In this document: positions 1 to 8,994 of the stretch, one piece after another
How positions within the stretch are numbered: the stretch's first letter is position 1
Layout: every line of letters begins with the position of its first letter
Source: Rhodoferax lacus
GTDB lineage: Bacteria; Pseudomonadota; Gammaproteobacteria; Burkholderiales; Burkholderiaceae_C
Direction of reading: 5' to 3'
DNA: 64,000 nt
NCBI RefSeq assembly: GCF_003415675.1
Contig: NZ_QFZK01000011.1
Location: 79,482-143,481, forward strand
Made by a program: the position numbers and the translations under genes
The notes under the pieces: generated by a model
Told to the model about the DNA's origin: nothing
What the model saw: only the letters and a program-made list of their open reading frames with translations
The model's database searches: none

Positions 1-121
1 GTTCAGCCGCGCTTTCCTCCAACACCGTAACCAACCTGCCCTTCCCAGACCGCAGGCGCCCCCGCTCACAGCGCCACAGCTTGCTGCGCTGATCCTTTGC
101 GGTGCCGGTGCGCTGCGACAT
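1..121 (-). CDS. Partial unrecognised CDS at left edge
   Basis: An open frame begins at an ATG (121 to 119, reverse strand) and runs to the window edge without a stop, giving about 40 residues starting MSQRTGTAKDQRSKLWR, rich in Arg and Lys. Its ATG shares one base with the TGA of the ABC exporter (TGATG), a junction typical of translationally coupled genes. I do not recognise the family. With so few codons it could be a chance open frame in GC-rich DNA. Confidence 0.4.
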   Translation of the reverse strand, partial: MSQRTGTAKDQRSKLWRCERGRLRSGKGRLVTVLEESAAE

Positions 122-2013
122 CAGGCTGCAGCCAAGTCCACCACCTCCGCACTTTGCTGCAGTGCCCACATCTGGGCATAGCGCCCGCCCTGCGCCATCA
201 AAGCCCCATGGGTGCCGCGCTCGATAATGCGGCCCGTATCCATCACCAGAATTTCATGCGCATCCACCACCGTGGACAGGCGGTGCGCAATCACCAGCGT
301 GGTCTTGTTCTGTGCCACACTTTGCAGCTCGGCCTGGATGGCGCGCTCGTTGGCCGAGTCCAGGGCCGAGGTGGCCTCGTCAAAGATCAGAATGGGCGGG
401 TTCTTCAGCAGAGTGCGGGCAATGGCCACGCGCTGCTTCTCGCCACCCGAGAGCTTCAGGCCGCGCTCGCCCACCATGGTGTCGTAGCCCTTGGGGGTGG
501 AGCTGATGAAAGCATGGATGTGGGCGGCCTTGGCCGCAGTCTCCACCACCTCGCGGCTGCAGCCCGGGCGACCATAGGCGATGTTGTATTCCACCGTGTC
601 ATTGAACAGCACCGTGTCCTGCGGCACGATGCCGATAGCCGCACGCACCGAGGCCTGTGTGACCTGCTTGATGTCTTCCCCGCCAATCAGGATGCAGCCC
701 TGCTGCACGTCATAAAAGCGGTACAGCAGGCGCGCCAGCGTGGACTTGCCCGAGCCCGAGGGGCCCACCACGGCCACGGTTTTGCCGGCAGGAATCTCAA
801 AACTGATGTCGTGCAGGATGGTGCGCGCAGGCTTGTCCGCCGCAGCCCCCGCACTGCCTGCGGGGTCGTAGGAAAAGGTCACATGCTCAAAGCGCACGGC
901 AGCGTCGCCCGCATGCAGGCGCAAGGGCTGGGCACCGGGTACATCGGCGATTTCGCGCTCGCGCTCCATCAGCGTGAACATCTTTTCCAGGTCGGTCAGG
1001 CTTTGCTTGATCTCGCGGTAAATCACGCCCAGAAAATTCAGCGGTATGTAGAGCTGGATCATGAAGGCGTTGACCATCACCAGGTCGCCCAGCGTCATGC
1101 GGCCATCCACCACGCCCTGGGTGGCGCGCGTGAGCATGGCCACCAGGGCCACGGCGATGATGAGCTGCTGGCCGGTGTTGAGCATGCTCAGGGTGGTCTG
1201 GCTCTTGATGGCGGCGCGGCGGAAGCGCTCCAGGTTCTCGTCGTAACGCGTGGCCTCGAACTCTTCGTTGTTGAAGTACTTGACGGTCTCGTAATTGAGC
1301 AGCGAGTCGATGGCGCGGCTGTTGGCAGTGGAGTCCAGCTCGTTCATCTTCTTGCGGTACTGGGTGCGCCACTCGGTCACGGTGATGGTGAAGGCAATGT
1401 AGAACACCAACGCTGCGATGGTGATCCAGGCAAACCACATATCGAACTTCACCGCCAGGAGGCTGAGCACCAGCGTGACCTCGATCAACGTGGGGATGAT
1501 GCTGTAGAGCGAGTAGCTGATAAGCGAGTGCACGCCGCGCGTGCCGCGCTCGATGTCGCGCGTCATGCCGCCGGTCTGTCGCTCCAGGTGAAAGCGCAGG
1601 CTCATGGCGTGCAGGTGGCGGAACACCTGCAGCGAGAGGCTGCGCGCCGCGCCCTCGGTGGCCTTGGAAAACACCAGTTCGCGCAGCTCGGTGAACAGCG
1701 AGGTCGACAGGCGCAAGGCACCGTAGCCCAGCAGCAATGCCACTGGCACCACCAGGATGGCGGCCGGATCCCCCGGCTTGAGGGTCATGGCGTCCACCAG
1801 ATTCTTCAGCAGCAGCGGCACGCCCACATTGGCCATCTTGGCGCCCACCATGAAGGCGAGTGCGGCCATCACCCTCCATTTGTAGGCCCACAAGTAGGGG
1901 AACAGGCGGCTCAGGGTTTGCCAATCGGAATGGGTCTTGTCCGGTTTTGCGCTGGTGACTGGCAGGGTAACAGGGGCAGCAGCAGGGGCGGCGGTAGGGC
2001 CAAAGGAACGCAT
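121..2013 (-). CDS. ABC exporter of the Atm1/HMT1 type
   Basis: A 630-residue half-transporter with an N-terminal six-helix membrane domain (roughly residues 45-330) fused to an ATPase domain (roughly 370-610). The ATPase has Walker A GPSGSGKST, signature LSGGEKQRV and Walker B ILIFDEATSALD. The segment MTRDIERGTRGVHSLISY in the membrane domain matches the Atm1/heavy-metal-tolerance branch rather than the lipid A flippase MsbA. Known members export glutathione-linked sulfur or metal species across the inner membrane; the substrate here is inferred. I chose the ATG at 2013; a TTG three codons upstream is also in frame. It is divergent from the thioesterase gene, with only about 40 bases between them. 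Confidence 0.85.
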   Translation of the reverse strand: MRSFGPTAAPAAAPVTLPVTSAKPDKTHSDWQTLSRLFPYLWAYKWRVMAALAFMVGAKMANVGVPLLLKNLVDAMTLKPGDPAAILVVPVALLLGYGALRLSTSLFTELRELVFSKATEGAARSLSLQVFRHLHAMSLRFHLERQTGGMTRDIERGTRGVHSLISYSLYSIIPTLIEVTLVLSLLAVKFDMWFAWITIAALVFYIAFTITVTEWRTQYRKKMNELDSTANSRAIDSLLNYETVKYFNNEEFEATRYDENLERFRRAAIKSQTTLSMLNTGQQLIIAVALVAMLTRATQGVVDGRMTLGDLVMVNAFMIQLYIPLNFLGVIYREIKQSLTDLEKMFTLMEREREIADVPGAQPLRLHAGDAAVRFEHVTFSYDPAGSAGAAADKPARTILHDISFEIPAGKTVAVVGPSGSGKSTLARLLYRFYDVQQGCILIGGEDIKQVTQASVRAAIGIVPQDTVLFNDTVEYNIAYGRPGCSREVVETAAKAAHIHAFISSTPKGYDTMVGERGLKLSGGEKQRVAIARTLLKNPPILIFDEATSALDSANERAIQAELQSVAQNKTTLVIAHRLSTVVDAHEILVMDTGRIIERGTHGALMAQGGRYAQMWALQQSAEVVDLAAA

Positions 2014-2054
2014 GAAGGACAATTCGGATTCGTTAAAGTTCTACGATTGTGCCT

Positions 2055-2465
2055 ATGTCCCAAAATTCAAGCGCCGAGCCAGTCTTGCTGCCCACCGACC
2101 AGGAGTTGGTGCTCAAGGTCATCCCCATGCCGGGGGACTGCAACCCCAATGGCGATATCTTCGGCGGCTGGGTCATGGCGCAGGTGGACCTGGCGGGCTC
2201 GGTGGTACCCGGGCGCTATACCAAGGGCCGCATGGCCACGGTGGCGGTGAACGAGTTTGTCTTCAAACAGCCGGTGCGCGTGGGCGACATCCTGAGCTTT
2301 TTTTCCAAGGTGCATCGCATAGGCCGCACCTCCATCACGGTGAAGATCGAGGTCTATGCCGAACGCCATTTCAAGCAGGGTGTGTACGCCAAGGTGACCG
2401 AGGCGCTGCTGACCTATGTGGCCATTGACGAGCATGGACAGCCGCGCGAGATACCCAAAGATTAG
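2055..2465 (+). CDS. yciA: Acyl-CoA thioesterase, YciA-like hotdog fold
   Basis: A 136-residue single hotdog domain. The N-terminal part contains PGDCNPNGDIFGGWVMAQVD, the conserved stretch of YciA/acyl-CoA hydrolase proteins with the catalytic-loop Asp, followed by the helix ending in GGWVMAQVD. Family members hydrolyse acyl-CoA esters in the cytoplasm. I prefer the ATG at 2055; an in-frame GTG lies two codons earlier at 2049. The 3' end overlaps the convergent peptidase gene by four bases, so the two stops interlock. Confidence 0.85.
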   Translation: MSQNSSAEPVLLPTDQELVLKVIPMPGDCNPNGDIFGGWVMAQVDLAGSVVPGRYTKGRMATVAVNEFVFKQPVRVGDILSFFSKVHRIGRTSITVKIEVYAERHFKQGVYAKVTEALLTYVAIDEHGQPREIPKD

Positions 2466-3298
2466 GACCAGCTCAGCGGGTTGCTGCGGTAGTAACTGCG
2501 TAGCTCCGCAAACAACTGTGGGTGCTGCGCGGCCAGTTCGGCGGCCCGCTCAAAAAAGAGTTCACTGCATACGGCAAAAAATTCTGCCGGATCGGTGGCC
2601 GCGTAGGGCTCGATCAGACCGTCTTGCCCGTGGTCCAGGCGCAGGCGCAAGGCATCGTATTCAGCCTGCATCACGGTCGACCAGGCGTGGTATGCCTTGC
2701 GTGATGTGAGCAGCGGCGCGCCATTGGCAAAACCCTTGGCCTGGTCGAGCTGGTGGGCAAACTCATGGATCACCACATTGCGGCCATCGGTCGGATCGGA
2801 TGCGCCCTGCAGTACGTCAGCCCAGGACAGCAGCACCTGGCCTTCACCCCAGCTCTGTCCCGACAAGGCGTGCAGGCCGTCGCTATGCACGCCATCTTCC
2901 GCCACCCGGCTGTGCTGTGCCCAAAAGGCATCCGGATACAGCAGGATGCGTTGCAGCTGCGGGTAGTAGCCGCGCCGCGCACCCAACAGGGGCACACAGG
3001 CCAAGGCCGCCACGGTGACCCGCATCTCGTCAGTCACAACGAGGCCGGCACAGCCCAGAAAGGGCTTTTCCGCCAAGAACACCAGCATGTCCTGCTTGAG
3101 GCGCAGCTGCAAATCGGCAGGCAAGCGCGCCACCAAGGGCACCCGCGCCCGCAGAATGGCGCGCCAGGCCGGAGGAAAGGGGCCGGCACGCACTCGGCTG
3201 CGGCGAGCGTGCAACCACAGGGGTTGCGTCAGCAGCCAGACCACGGCGAACATGGCGCAGGCCACCAGGGAATAGAAGGCCAGTGCCGAGGTGTTCAT
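2462..3298 (-). CDS. mtfA: MtfA-like zinc metallopeptidase
   Basis: A 278-residue protein with an N-terminal membrane helix (about residues 8-25, LAFYSLVACAMFAVVWLL) and the zinc-binding HEFAHQLD motif in the second half, followed by a conserved PAEFFAVCSELFFERA segment that supplies the third ligand region. In E. coli MtfA binds the repressor Mlc and has aminopeptidase activity; that role is family knowledge, not shown here. The membrane anchor is an addition seen in many betaproteobacterial homologues. The ATG at 3298 is chosen because the preceding 29 in-frame codons do not look like protein and the helix begins just after this Met. Confidence 0.8.
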   Translation of the reverse strand: MNTSALAFYSLVACAMFAVVWLLTQPLWLHARRSRVRAGPFPPAWRAILRARVPLVARLPADLQLRLKQDMLVFLAEKPFLGCAGLVVTDEMRVTVAALACVPLLGARRGYYPQLQRILLYPDAFWAQHSRVAEDGVHSDGLHALSGQSWGEGQVLLSWADVLQGASDPTDGRNVVIHEFAHQLDQAKGFANGAPLLTSRKAYHAWSTVMQAEYDALRLRLDHGQDGLIEPYAATDPAEFFAVCSELFFERAAELAAQHPQLFAELRSYYRSNPLSWS

Positions 3299-3473
3299 GG
3301 TGACACTGCAGTTGGGCGCGCAGCGCGTAAATACAAGGGGTTGTAAAGCGGGAGTAAACACAGTCAACGCCCCCCAAAGGCGCACGTTATGGTTACAAGC
3401 TCTGAATATTCTTGGGGCTCGCTTGAGACGGTCGAAGCTACAGCGACTGTCGTTTTAGTAAAAGAGAAACCAC

Positions 3474-3701
3474 ATGTTGAACATCAAATCCCTGATTGCC
3501 GCTACCGTTCTGACCAGCGTTGCCGCCCTGTCCTTCGCCGCAGCTCCCGAGGCACCCAAGGCCGCTGCTGCAACGCCTGCAGTTGTCGCTGCTCCTGCAG
3601 CACCCGCTGCGGATGCCATGGCCAAGCCCGCCAAGAAGATCAAGCATGTCAAGAAGGTGAAGCATGCCAAGGCAGCTCCCGCTGTGGATGCTGCCAAGTA
3701 A
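3474..3701 (+). CDS. Small secreted Ala/Pro/Lys-rich protein
   Basis: A 75-residue product. Residues 1-23 form a clear Sec signal peptide (MLNIKSLIAATVL, then SFAAAPEA around the cleavage site). The mature part is almost entirely Ala, Pro, Val and Lys, with a basic patch KKIKHVKKVKHAK near the C-terminus. No enzymatic domain is visible. It ends 19 bases before a very strong hairpin terminator, which supports a separate, possibly abundant transcript. Similar low-complexity AAPA/KK secreted proteins are common in Burkholderiales, but I know no assigned function. Cationic periplasmic binding or buffering is only a guess. Confidence 0.75.
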   Translation: MLNIKSLIAATVLTSVAALSFAAAPEAPKAAAATPAVVAAPAAPAADAMAKPAKKIKHVKKVKHAKAAPAVDAAK

Positions 3702-3720
3702 GCAGACCACATGGGTCTGA

Positions 3721-3757
3721 AGAGGGCACCCGGGCAACCGGGTGCCCTCTTCTTTTT
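3721..3757 (+). terminator. Strong rho-independent terminator
   Basis: A perfect 13-base-pair stem (3721-3733 with 3738-3750) closed by a GCAA tetraloop and followed by TCTTTTT. It sits just downstream of the small secreted protein. Its T-tract overlaps the last codons of the convergent histidine kinase, so the same hairpin may also serve the opposite strand. Confidence 0.9.
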
Positions 3758-5201
3758 ATGCGGTGCCAGGCGGTGTCGCTGTGCCGACCAGGGGCAGGCT
3801 GATGCGCGCATCCAGCCCACACACCTGCCCCTCGGACAGGCGGTTGTTCAATTGCACCGAGCCGCCCAGCGCCAGCGCAATTTCCCGCGCGATGGTCAGG
3901 CCCAGGCCGGTGCCCGCATGGCCGCCCGCCGTGGCGAAGGGCTGGAACAGGCGGCTGCGCAGTGCCTCTGAAATGCCGCATCCGGCATCCTGTATCAGCA
4001 AGGTGGCCACCTCTGCGGACTGCGAGAGCTGCAGCAGAAGGCTCGCACCCGGCGGGCTGTGGCGCACCGCGTTATGCAGAAAGTTGCGCACCATCTCGCG
4101 CAGCATCCATTCGTGCGCCAGCACCACGCAAGGCTTGGCGTCGAGTTCGAAGTCCAGGTTTTTTTCGGCTATCAGGGGCGACATTTCCAGCACCAGCGCG
4201 CGCACCGACTCGGCCCAATCCAGTGGCTCAAAGCTTTGCTGCTGGCGCAACTGCTCCACCTTGGCAAAAGTCAGCATCTGGTTGGTCAGCTGCGTGGCGC
4301 GGTTGACGGTGGCCTCAATGCCCTGCAGGGCTTCGTGTGGTGCCAGGTCTCCGCGCAGGGCTGACTGCACCTGCACCTTGAGTACTGCCAAGGGCGTGCG
4401 CAGTTGGTGGGCGGCATCGCGCACAAAGCGTTGCTGGTAGTCCAGCAGATGCTGCAGCCGGGCCATGACGCGGTTGGCGGCTTCGGTGAGCGGCTGGATT
4501 TCGCCGGGCAGCTCGGGCGCTTGGATGGGCGTGAGGTCGTCCTCGCTGCGCGCGTCCAGGCTGCGGCTGAGCCTGCGCACCGGGCCGGTGACGCGTTGCA
4601 CCACAAACAACACCACGGCGGTGATCACGCCAATCAGCAGCGCCTGGCGCTGCAGTGTGTCGAGCAGAATCTGCCGCGCCAGCGTGTGGCGCAGCTCCAG
4701 GGTTTCGGCCACCTGCACCATGGCCATGGCGCGCTCGCGCCCGGTGGCTACCGGTTGCAGCAACACGGCCACGCGCACGGCATCGCTGCGCACGGTGTCA
4801 TCGTAAAAATCCACCAGCGCGGCATAGGGCCCTTGCTGGGGCAAGGTGCCGCTCCAGGCGCGCAAGGCGGCGTCTCCATCGAGCCACTGGCCACGCGCGT
4901 CGGACACGCGGTAGGACATGCGGCTGCGGTTGTCGGCCTCAAAGGCTTCCAGTGCGGCGTAAGGCACGCGCGCCCGTATGTGGGCCTGCGCGCCCTCGCC
5001 CTCGATCTCCAGCAACTCACCAATCGACTTGGCCGAAGCCAGCAGGGTGCGGTCGTACGCCACGTTGACCGCGGCCAGAGCCTGGTGGTAGACGCTGACC
5101 GTGTCCACCACCACAAACAGCACAATCGGCAGCAGAATGCCGATCAGCAGGTCGCGCCGCAGCGACCGCTCCTTGAACAAGCGCTGCAAAAAATCAGGCA
5201 T
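3756..5201 (-). CDS. tctE: Sensor histidine kinase, TctE type
   Basis: A 481-residue membrane kinase. It has an N-terminal helix (IGILLPIVLFVVVDTVSVY), a periplasmic sensor domain of roughly 130 residues, a second helix (LLIGVITAVVLFVVQ), a HAMP-like linker, the H-box DAAHQLRTPL, an N-box HNAVRHSPPG and a C-terminal GTGLGLTIAREIA glycine motif. The sensor architecture matches the TctE family. Its ATG overlaps the stop of the response regulator by eight bases, so they are translationally coupled. The divergent tctCBA operon indicates the stimulus is probably a tricarboxylate or related organic acid. An alternative upstream start lies inside the regulator gene and is less likely. Confidence 0.88.
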   Translation of the reverse strand: MPDFLQRLFKERSLRRDLLIGILLPIVLFVVVDTVSVYHQALAAVNVAYDRTLLASAKSIGELLEIEGEGAQAHIRARVPYAALEAFEADNRSRMSYRVSDARGQWLDGDAALRAWSGTLPQQGPYAALVDFYDDTVRSDAVRVAVLLQPVATGRERAMAMVQVAETLELRHTLARQILLDTLQRQALLIGVITAVVLFVVQRVTGPVRRLSRSLDARSEDDLTPIQAPELPGEIQPLTEAANRVMARLQHLLDYQQRFVRDAAHQLRTPLAVLKVQVQSALRGDLAPHEALQGIEATVNRATQLTNQMLTFAKVEQLRQQQSFEPLDWAESVRALVLEMSPLIAEKNLDFELDAKPCVVLAHEWMLREMVRNFLHNAVRHSPPGASLLLQLSQSAEVATLLIQDAGCGISEALRSRLFQPFATAGGHAGTGLGLTIAREIALALGGSVQLNNRLSEGQVCGLDARISLPLVGTATPPGTA

Positions 5202-5871
5202 CGAGCTTGAGCAAATAGCCCACCCCACGCAGGGTCATCAAGGTCAGGCCCGTGCCGGCCAGTTTCTTGCGCAGCCGGTACACCACCACCTCAATGGCTT
5301 CGGGTTGCACCTGCGCTTCACCGGGAAAGACGATTTCAAACAAGCGCTCGCGCGCCAGGGCATGGCCGGGCTTGCACATCAGGGCGCGCAGCAACTGCAA
5401 CTCGCGCAGGGGCAGTTCCAGGATGCGGTGGTCCAGGTACACAGGGCCTTCATCGCGGTCGTAACGCAGCGGGCCGAATTGCACGCTTTCATCACGGCCA
5501 CTGCGTTCGGCGCTCTGGCGGCGGTACAGGGCGCGCAGGCGGGCCTCCAGTTCATCCAGATCAAAGGGCTTGGGCAGGTAATCATCGGCACCCAGGTTGA
5601 GCCCCAGCACCCGGTCACCCACGGTGCCACGCGCAGTCAAGATGACCACCGGTGTGGCCAGGCCCGCAGCACGAGCGCGTTTGAGCACCTCCAGGCCGTC
5701 CAGGCCGGGCAGGTTCAGATCCAGCAGCACGGCATCGGGTTGCAGACGCTGCCACACGGCCAGTGCCTGCGCCCCGTCGCCACAGGTCTGCACCCGCATG
5801 CCTGCGCGCGTCAGGCTGCGCTCCAGCGTGGCGCGCATGGTGGGGTCGTCTTCGATCAGCAGCAGTTGCAT
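5194..5871 (-). CDS. tctD: OmpR-family response regulator, TctD type
   Basis: A 225-residue regulator. The receiver domain begins MQLLLIEDDPTMRATLERSL, has the phosphoacceptor Asp in AVLLDLNLPGLDGLEVLK and the conserved Lys in DDYLPKPFD. The C-terminal winged helix ends EVVVYRLRKKLAGTGLTLMTLRGVGYLLK. The ATG at 5871 is certain from the receiver alignment; the frame stays open upstream only because it runs antisense to tctC. It is the partner of the overlapping kinase and the likely activator of the divergent transporter operon. Confidence 0.9.
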   Translation of the reverse strand: MQLLLIEDDPTMRATLERSLTRAGMRVQTCGDGAQALAVWQRLQPDAVLLDLNLPGLDGLEVLKRARAAGLATPVVILTARGTVGDRVLGLNLGADDYLPKPFDLDELEARLRALYRRQSAERSGRDESVQFGPLRYDRDEGPVYLDHRILELPLRELQLLRALMCKPGHALARERLFEIVFPGEAQVQPEAIEVVVYRLRKKLAGTGLTLMTLRGVGYLLKLDA

Positions 5872-5919
5872 GAAGGGGCAAGATTGAAAAAGCGGGGTAT
5901 CCGTGTTTCCCCTAGGATT

Positions 5920-5946
5920 TTGGACAGCCAAATGACAGGCTGGCAA
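5920..5946. promoter_or_regulatory. Inverted repeat in tctD-tctC intergenic region
   Basis: The 112-base divergent spacer contains CAGCC (5925-5929), eight bases, then GGCTG (5938-5942), with weaker matching outside the arms. A symmetric site between a TctD regulator and the operon it probably controls is a candidate operator. Assignment is inference from position and symmetry only. Confidence 0.35.
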
Positions 5947-5983
5947 CCCATCATAGGGGCCATTACAACCTGAGGAGCACCCT

Positions 5984-6943
5984 ATGCGTCGCGATACCTT
6001 TCTGAAGTCTGTGGCTGTTCTGGCCGCCACTGCCGGCCTGCCCCTGAGCGCCCGTGCGGCCACCAACCTGAAGATGATGATTCCGGCCAACCCCGGCGGC
6101 GGCTGGGACGGCATGGGCCGTGAATTTGGCAAGGCGCTGATTGCCTCCAAGCTGGTGGACACCGTGCAGTATGAAAACAAGGGCGGTGCGGCCGGTGTGA
6201 TTGGTCTGGCGCAGTTCATCAACTCGGCCAAGGCCGACCCCAATGCCCTGCTGGTCACCGGCGCGGTGATGGTGGGCGGCATCATCACCGGCAAGCCCGC
6301 TGTGTCCATGGGCCAGATCACACCGATTGCGCGCCTCACCGCTGAGTACAACGTGTTCGTGGTGCCTGCCGACTCTCCGCTCAAGACCATGAAGGATGTG
6401 GTCGCGCAGATGCAAAAAGACCCGGCCAGCGTCAAGTGGGGCGGCGGCTCGCGCGGCTCCACCGAGCACATCTGCGCCTCCATGCTGGCCACCAAGGTAG
6501 GGGTGGATCCCAAGAAGGTGAACTATGTCGCCTTCCGCGGCGGCGGTGAGGCGACTGCCGCCATCCTGGGTGGCAACGTCACCGTGGGCGGCAGCGGCTA
6601 CAGCGAGTTTGCCGAGTACATCAAGGCGGGCAAGATGCGCGCGATTGCCGTCACCTCGGAAAAGCGCCTGCCGGGCCTGGACATCCCCACCATGAAGGAG
6701 CTGGGCTACGACGTGGTGCTGGGCAACTGGCGCGGCGTGTACGGCGGCCCTGGCATCACGCCCGCACAACGCACGGCGCTAACCGACATAGTGGTCAAGG
6801 CCACACAGACCGCGTCCTGGAAGGAATCGGTGGAGAAAAACGGCTGGGCCCCCGTGCTGCTGACCGGCAAGGCCTTTGACGACTATGTGGATGACCAGTT
6901 CTCCAGCCTGCGCGGCATCATGCACCTCTCGGGCATGGTGTGA
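5984..6943 (+). CDS. tctC: Tripartite tricarboxylate transporter substrate-binding protein TctC
   Basis: A 319-residue periplasmic binding protein. The first 25 residues are a signal peptide (MRRDTFLKSVAVLAATAGLPL then SARA), with an RR pair that could suit Tat as well as Sec export. The mature domain starts NLKMMIPANPGGGWDGMGREF, the conserved TctC/Bug opening, and includes NKGGAAGVIG and WGGGSRGSTEH. It binds a carboxylate and delivers it to the TctAB membrane pair. It opens the tctCBA operon and its TGA overlaps the ATG of tctB. The ligand cannot be told from sequence; citrate or another di/tricarboxylate is the family expectation. Confidence 0.92.
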   Translation: MRRDTFLKSVAVLAATAGLPLSARAATNLKMMIPANPGGGWDGMGREFGKALIASKLVDTVQYENKGGAAGVIGLAQFINSAKADPNALLVTGAVMVGGIITGKPAVSMGQITPIARLTAEYNVFVVPADSPLKTMKDVVAQMQKDPASVKWGGGSRGSTEHICASMLATKVGVDPKKVNYVAFRGGGEATAAILGGNVTVGGSGYSEFAEYIKAGKMRAIAVTSEKRLPGLDIPTMKELGYDVVLGNWRGVYGGPGITPAQRTALTDIVVKATQTASWKESVEKNGWAPVLLTGKAFDDYVDDQFSSLRGIMHLSGMV

Positions 6944-7452
6944 TGGCACGCGACCCTGCCCGTATTCGCCAGGCCTGGCTGGCCTGTGGTGTGCTGGTGC
7001 TGGCCGGGGTGCTGGCGGCAGGCGCCGTTGGCATCCCCTCGGACGCGGGTTACGCCGGCGTGGGGCCCAACTTTTTGCCCTGGCTGGTGAGCGCCGTGCT
7101 GGCCATCTGCGGCCTGTGCATGCTGTGGGAGGTGCGCACCGGCGGCTTTCGCGGCATGGTTCCACCCGACTCGGATCAGCCCATGTATGTGCCCGGGTTC
7201 GTCTGGCTGAGTGCGGGCATGCTGCTCAATGCCGCGCTGCTCACCACCATCGGCTTCATCCTGAGCTGCACCCTGTGCTACGTCTTTGCGGTGCGCGGTC
7301 TGCGCGACGCCGAAGGTGGGCGTGACAACAGCGTGCGCCGCTGGCTCATCGACAGCCTGACCGGTGCGGCCATAGCCGCGCCGGTGTACTGGATGTTTAC
7401 CAAACTGCTGGCCATCAACCTGCCCGGCCTGACCGCCACTGGTTGGCTCTGA
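6943..7452 (+). CDS. tctB: Tripartite tricarboxylate transporter small membrane subunit TctB
   Basis: A 169-residue membrane protein with about four helices, for example LACGVLVLAGVLAAGAVG, FLPWLVSAVLAICGLCML and AGMLLNAALLTTIGFILSC. The size and the motif GYAGVGPNFLPWLV fit the TctB family, the small poorly conserved subunit that pairs with TctA. The ATG at 6943 overlaps the tctC stop (TGATG); a GTG one codon earlier is also open. Confidence 0.88.
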   Translation: MARDPARIRQAWLACGVLVLAGVLAAGAVGIPSDAGYAGVGPNFLPWLVSAVLAICGLCMLWEVRTGGFRGMVPPDSDQPMYVPGFVWLSAGMLLNAALLTTIGFILSCTLCYVFAVRGLRDAEGGRDNSVRRWLIDSLTGAAIAAPVYWMFTKLLAINLPGLTATGWL

Positions 7453-7467
7453 CATCGGAACACTTTC

Positions 7468-8982
7468 ATGGACTTGTGGAACCAACTCATGGGTGGCTTT
7501 GCCACCGCGGGCACGCCCGTCAACCTGCTATGGGCCTTTGTCGGCTGCGCACTGGGCACGGCAGTGGGCGTGTTGCCCGGCATAGGCCCGGCCGTAGCTG
7601 TGGCCATGCTGCTGCCCATCACTAGCCAGGTGGACATGACGGCCTCAATGATCTTTTTTGCCGGCATCTACTACGGCGCCATGTATGGCGGCTCCACCAC
7701 CTCCATCCTGCTAAATACGCCGGGCGAAACCGGCAGCATGGTCACCGCCATGGAAGGCAACAAGATGGCCAAAAATGGCCGCGCCGGTGCCGCCCTGGCC
7801 ACGGCCGCCATTGGCTCCTTTGTGGCCGGCACCATTGCCACGGTGCTGGTGACCCTGTTTGCGCCGGTGATGGCCAACTTTGCCGTCAAGCTGGGCCCGC
7901 CCGAATACCTCTGCCTGATGCTGCTGGCCTTTACCACGGTGAGCTCGGTGCTGGGCAAGAGCACGCTGCGCGGCCTGACCGCGCTGTTTGTGGGCCTGGC
8001 CGCCGGCCTGATCGGCATGGACCAGATCACCGGCCAGGTGCGCTACACCGGGGGCGTGACCGAGCTGATGGACGGCATCGAAATCGTGCTGGTGGCCGTG
8101 GGCCTGTTTGCCGTGGCCGAGGCGTTGCATGCGGTGCTGTTCGAGGGCAAAACCAAAGAGTCCCAAAACCCCATGAGCCAGGTGCACATGAGCCGCACCG
8201 AGTGGCGCCGCTCCTGGCCGGCTTGGCTGCGCGGCACGCTGCTGGGTTTTCCGTTTGGCACCATACCGGCGGGCGGCACCGAGATCCCCACCTATTTGAG
8301 TTATGGCCTGGAGCGCAAGCTCTCCAAACACCCCGAGGAGTTTGGCACCATAGGCGCGATTGAAGGCGTGGCCGGCCCGGAGGCGGCCAACAACGCCGCC
8401 GTGACCGGCACACTGGTGCCCTTGCTGACCCTGGGCATTCCCACCTCCACCACCGCCGCCATTTTGCTGGGGGCCTTCCAGAACTACGGCATACAGCCCG
8501 GCCCGCAGCTGTTCGAGACCTCCAGCACGCTGGTATGGGCGCTGATTGCCTCGCTCTATATCGGCAACGTGATGCTGCTGATCCTGAACCTGCCCATGGT
8601 GGGCCTGTGGGTCAAGCTGCTCAAGATCCCCAAGCCGCAGCTGTACGCGGGCATTCTGATCTTTGCCACGGTGGGCGTGTACGGCATGCGCCAGAGCAGT
8701 TTCGATTTGCTGCTGCTGTACGCAATTGGGGTGCTGGGCGTGGTGATGCGGCGCTTTGACGTGCCCACGGCGCCGGTGATTGTGGGCATGATTTTGGGGC
8801 CGCTGGCCGAGGCGCAAATGCGCAATGCGCTGTCCATTGGCGAGGGCCGCTGGAGCATCTTCATCGAGCGCCCCATGTCACTCACCCTGCTGGGCGTGGT
8901 GCTGGCGGTGCTGCTGATTCCGCGGGTACTGGCGCATCTGGAAAAGTCGCGCGGTGCCCATTCCAAGGTGCGCGCACTCTAA
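7468..8982 (+). CDS. tctA: Tripartite tricarboxylate transporter large membrane subunit TctA
   Basis: A 504-residue protein with 11-12 predicted membrane segments. The diagnostic TctA stretches are present: [21 protein letters not shown] near the N-terminus, [15 protein letters not shown] around residue 75, and the second-half repeat [18 protein letters not shown] and [16 protein letters not shown]. The two glycine-rich GIGP/GGTE repeats belong to the inverted-repeat transport core. It is the third gene of tctCBA, 15 bases after tctB, and uses ion-gradient energy in known systems. Confidence 0.93.
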   Translation: MDLWNQLMGGFATAGTPVNLLWAFVGCALGTAVGVLPGIGPAVAVAMLLPITSQVDMTASMIFFAGIYYGAMYGGSTTSILLNTPGETGSMVTAMEGNKMAKNGRAGAALATAAIGSFVAGTIATVLVTLFAPVMANFAVKLGPPEYLCLMLLAFTTVSSVLGKSTLRGLTALFVGLAAGLIGMDQITGQVRYTGGVTELMDGIEIVLVAVGLFAVAEALHAVLFEGKTKESQNPMSQVHMSRTEWRRSWPAWLRGTLLGFPFGTIPAGGTEIPTYLSYGLERKLSKHPEEFGTIGAIEGVAGPEAANNAAVTGTLVPLLTLGIPTSTTAAILLGAFQNYGIQPGPQLFETSSTLVWALIASLYIGNVMLLILNLPMVGLWVKLLKIPKPQLYAGILIFATVGVYGMRQSSFDLLLLYAIGVLGVVMRRFDVPTAPVIVGMILGPLAEAQMRNALSIGEGRWSIFIERPMSLTLLGVVLAVLLIPRVLAHLEKSRGAHSKVRAL

Positions 8983-8994
8983 GCCCCAAAGGGA

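Noticed and set aside
97..2250. A 717-codon open frame on the plus strand opposite the ABC exporter
   Set aside because: It is antisense to a clearly conserved transporter and its translation is His/Gln/Gly-rich low-complexity with no family motifs, as expected from GC-rich antisense frames.
5872..6513. N-terminal extension of the TctD regulator
   Set aside because: The frame stays open antisense to tctC, but the receiver domain begins exactly at Met 5871 and the extension has no homology.
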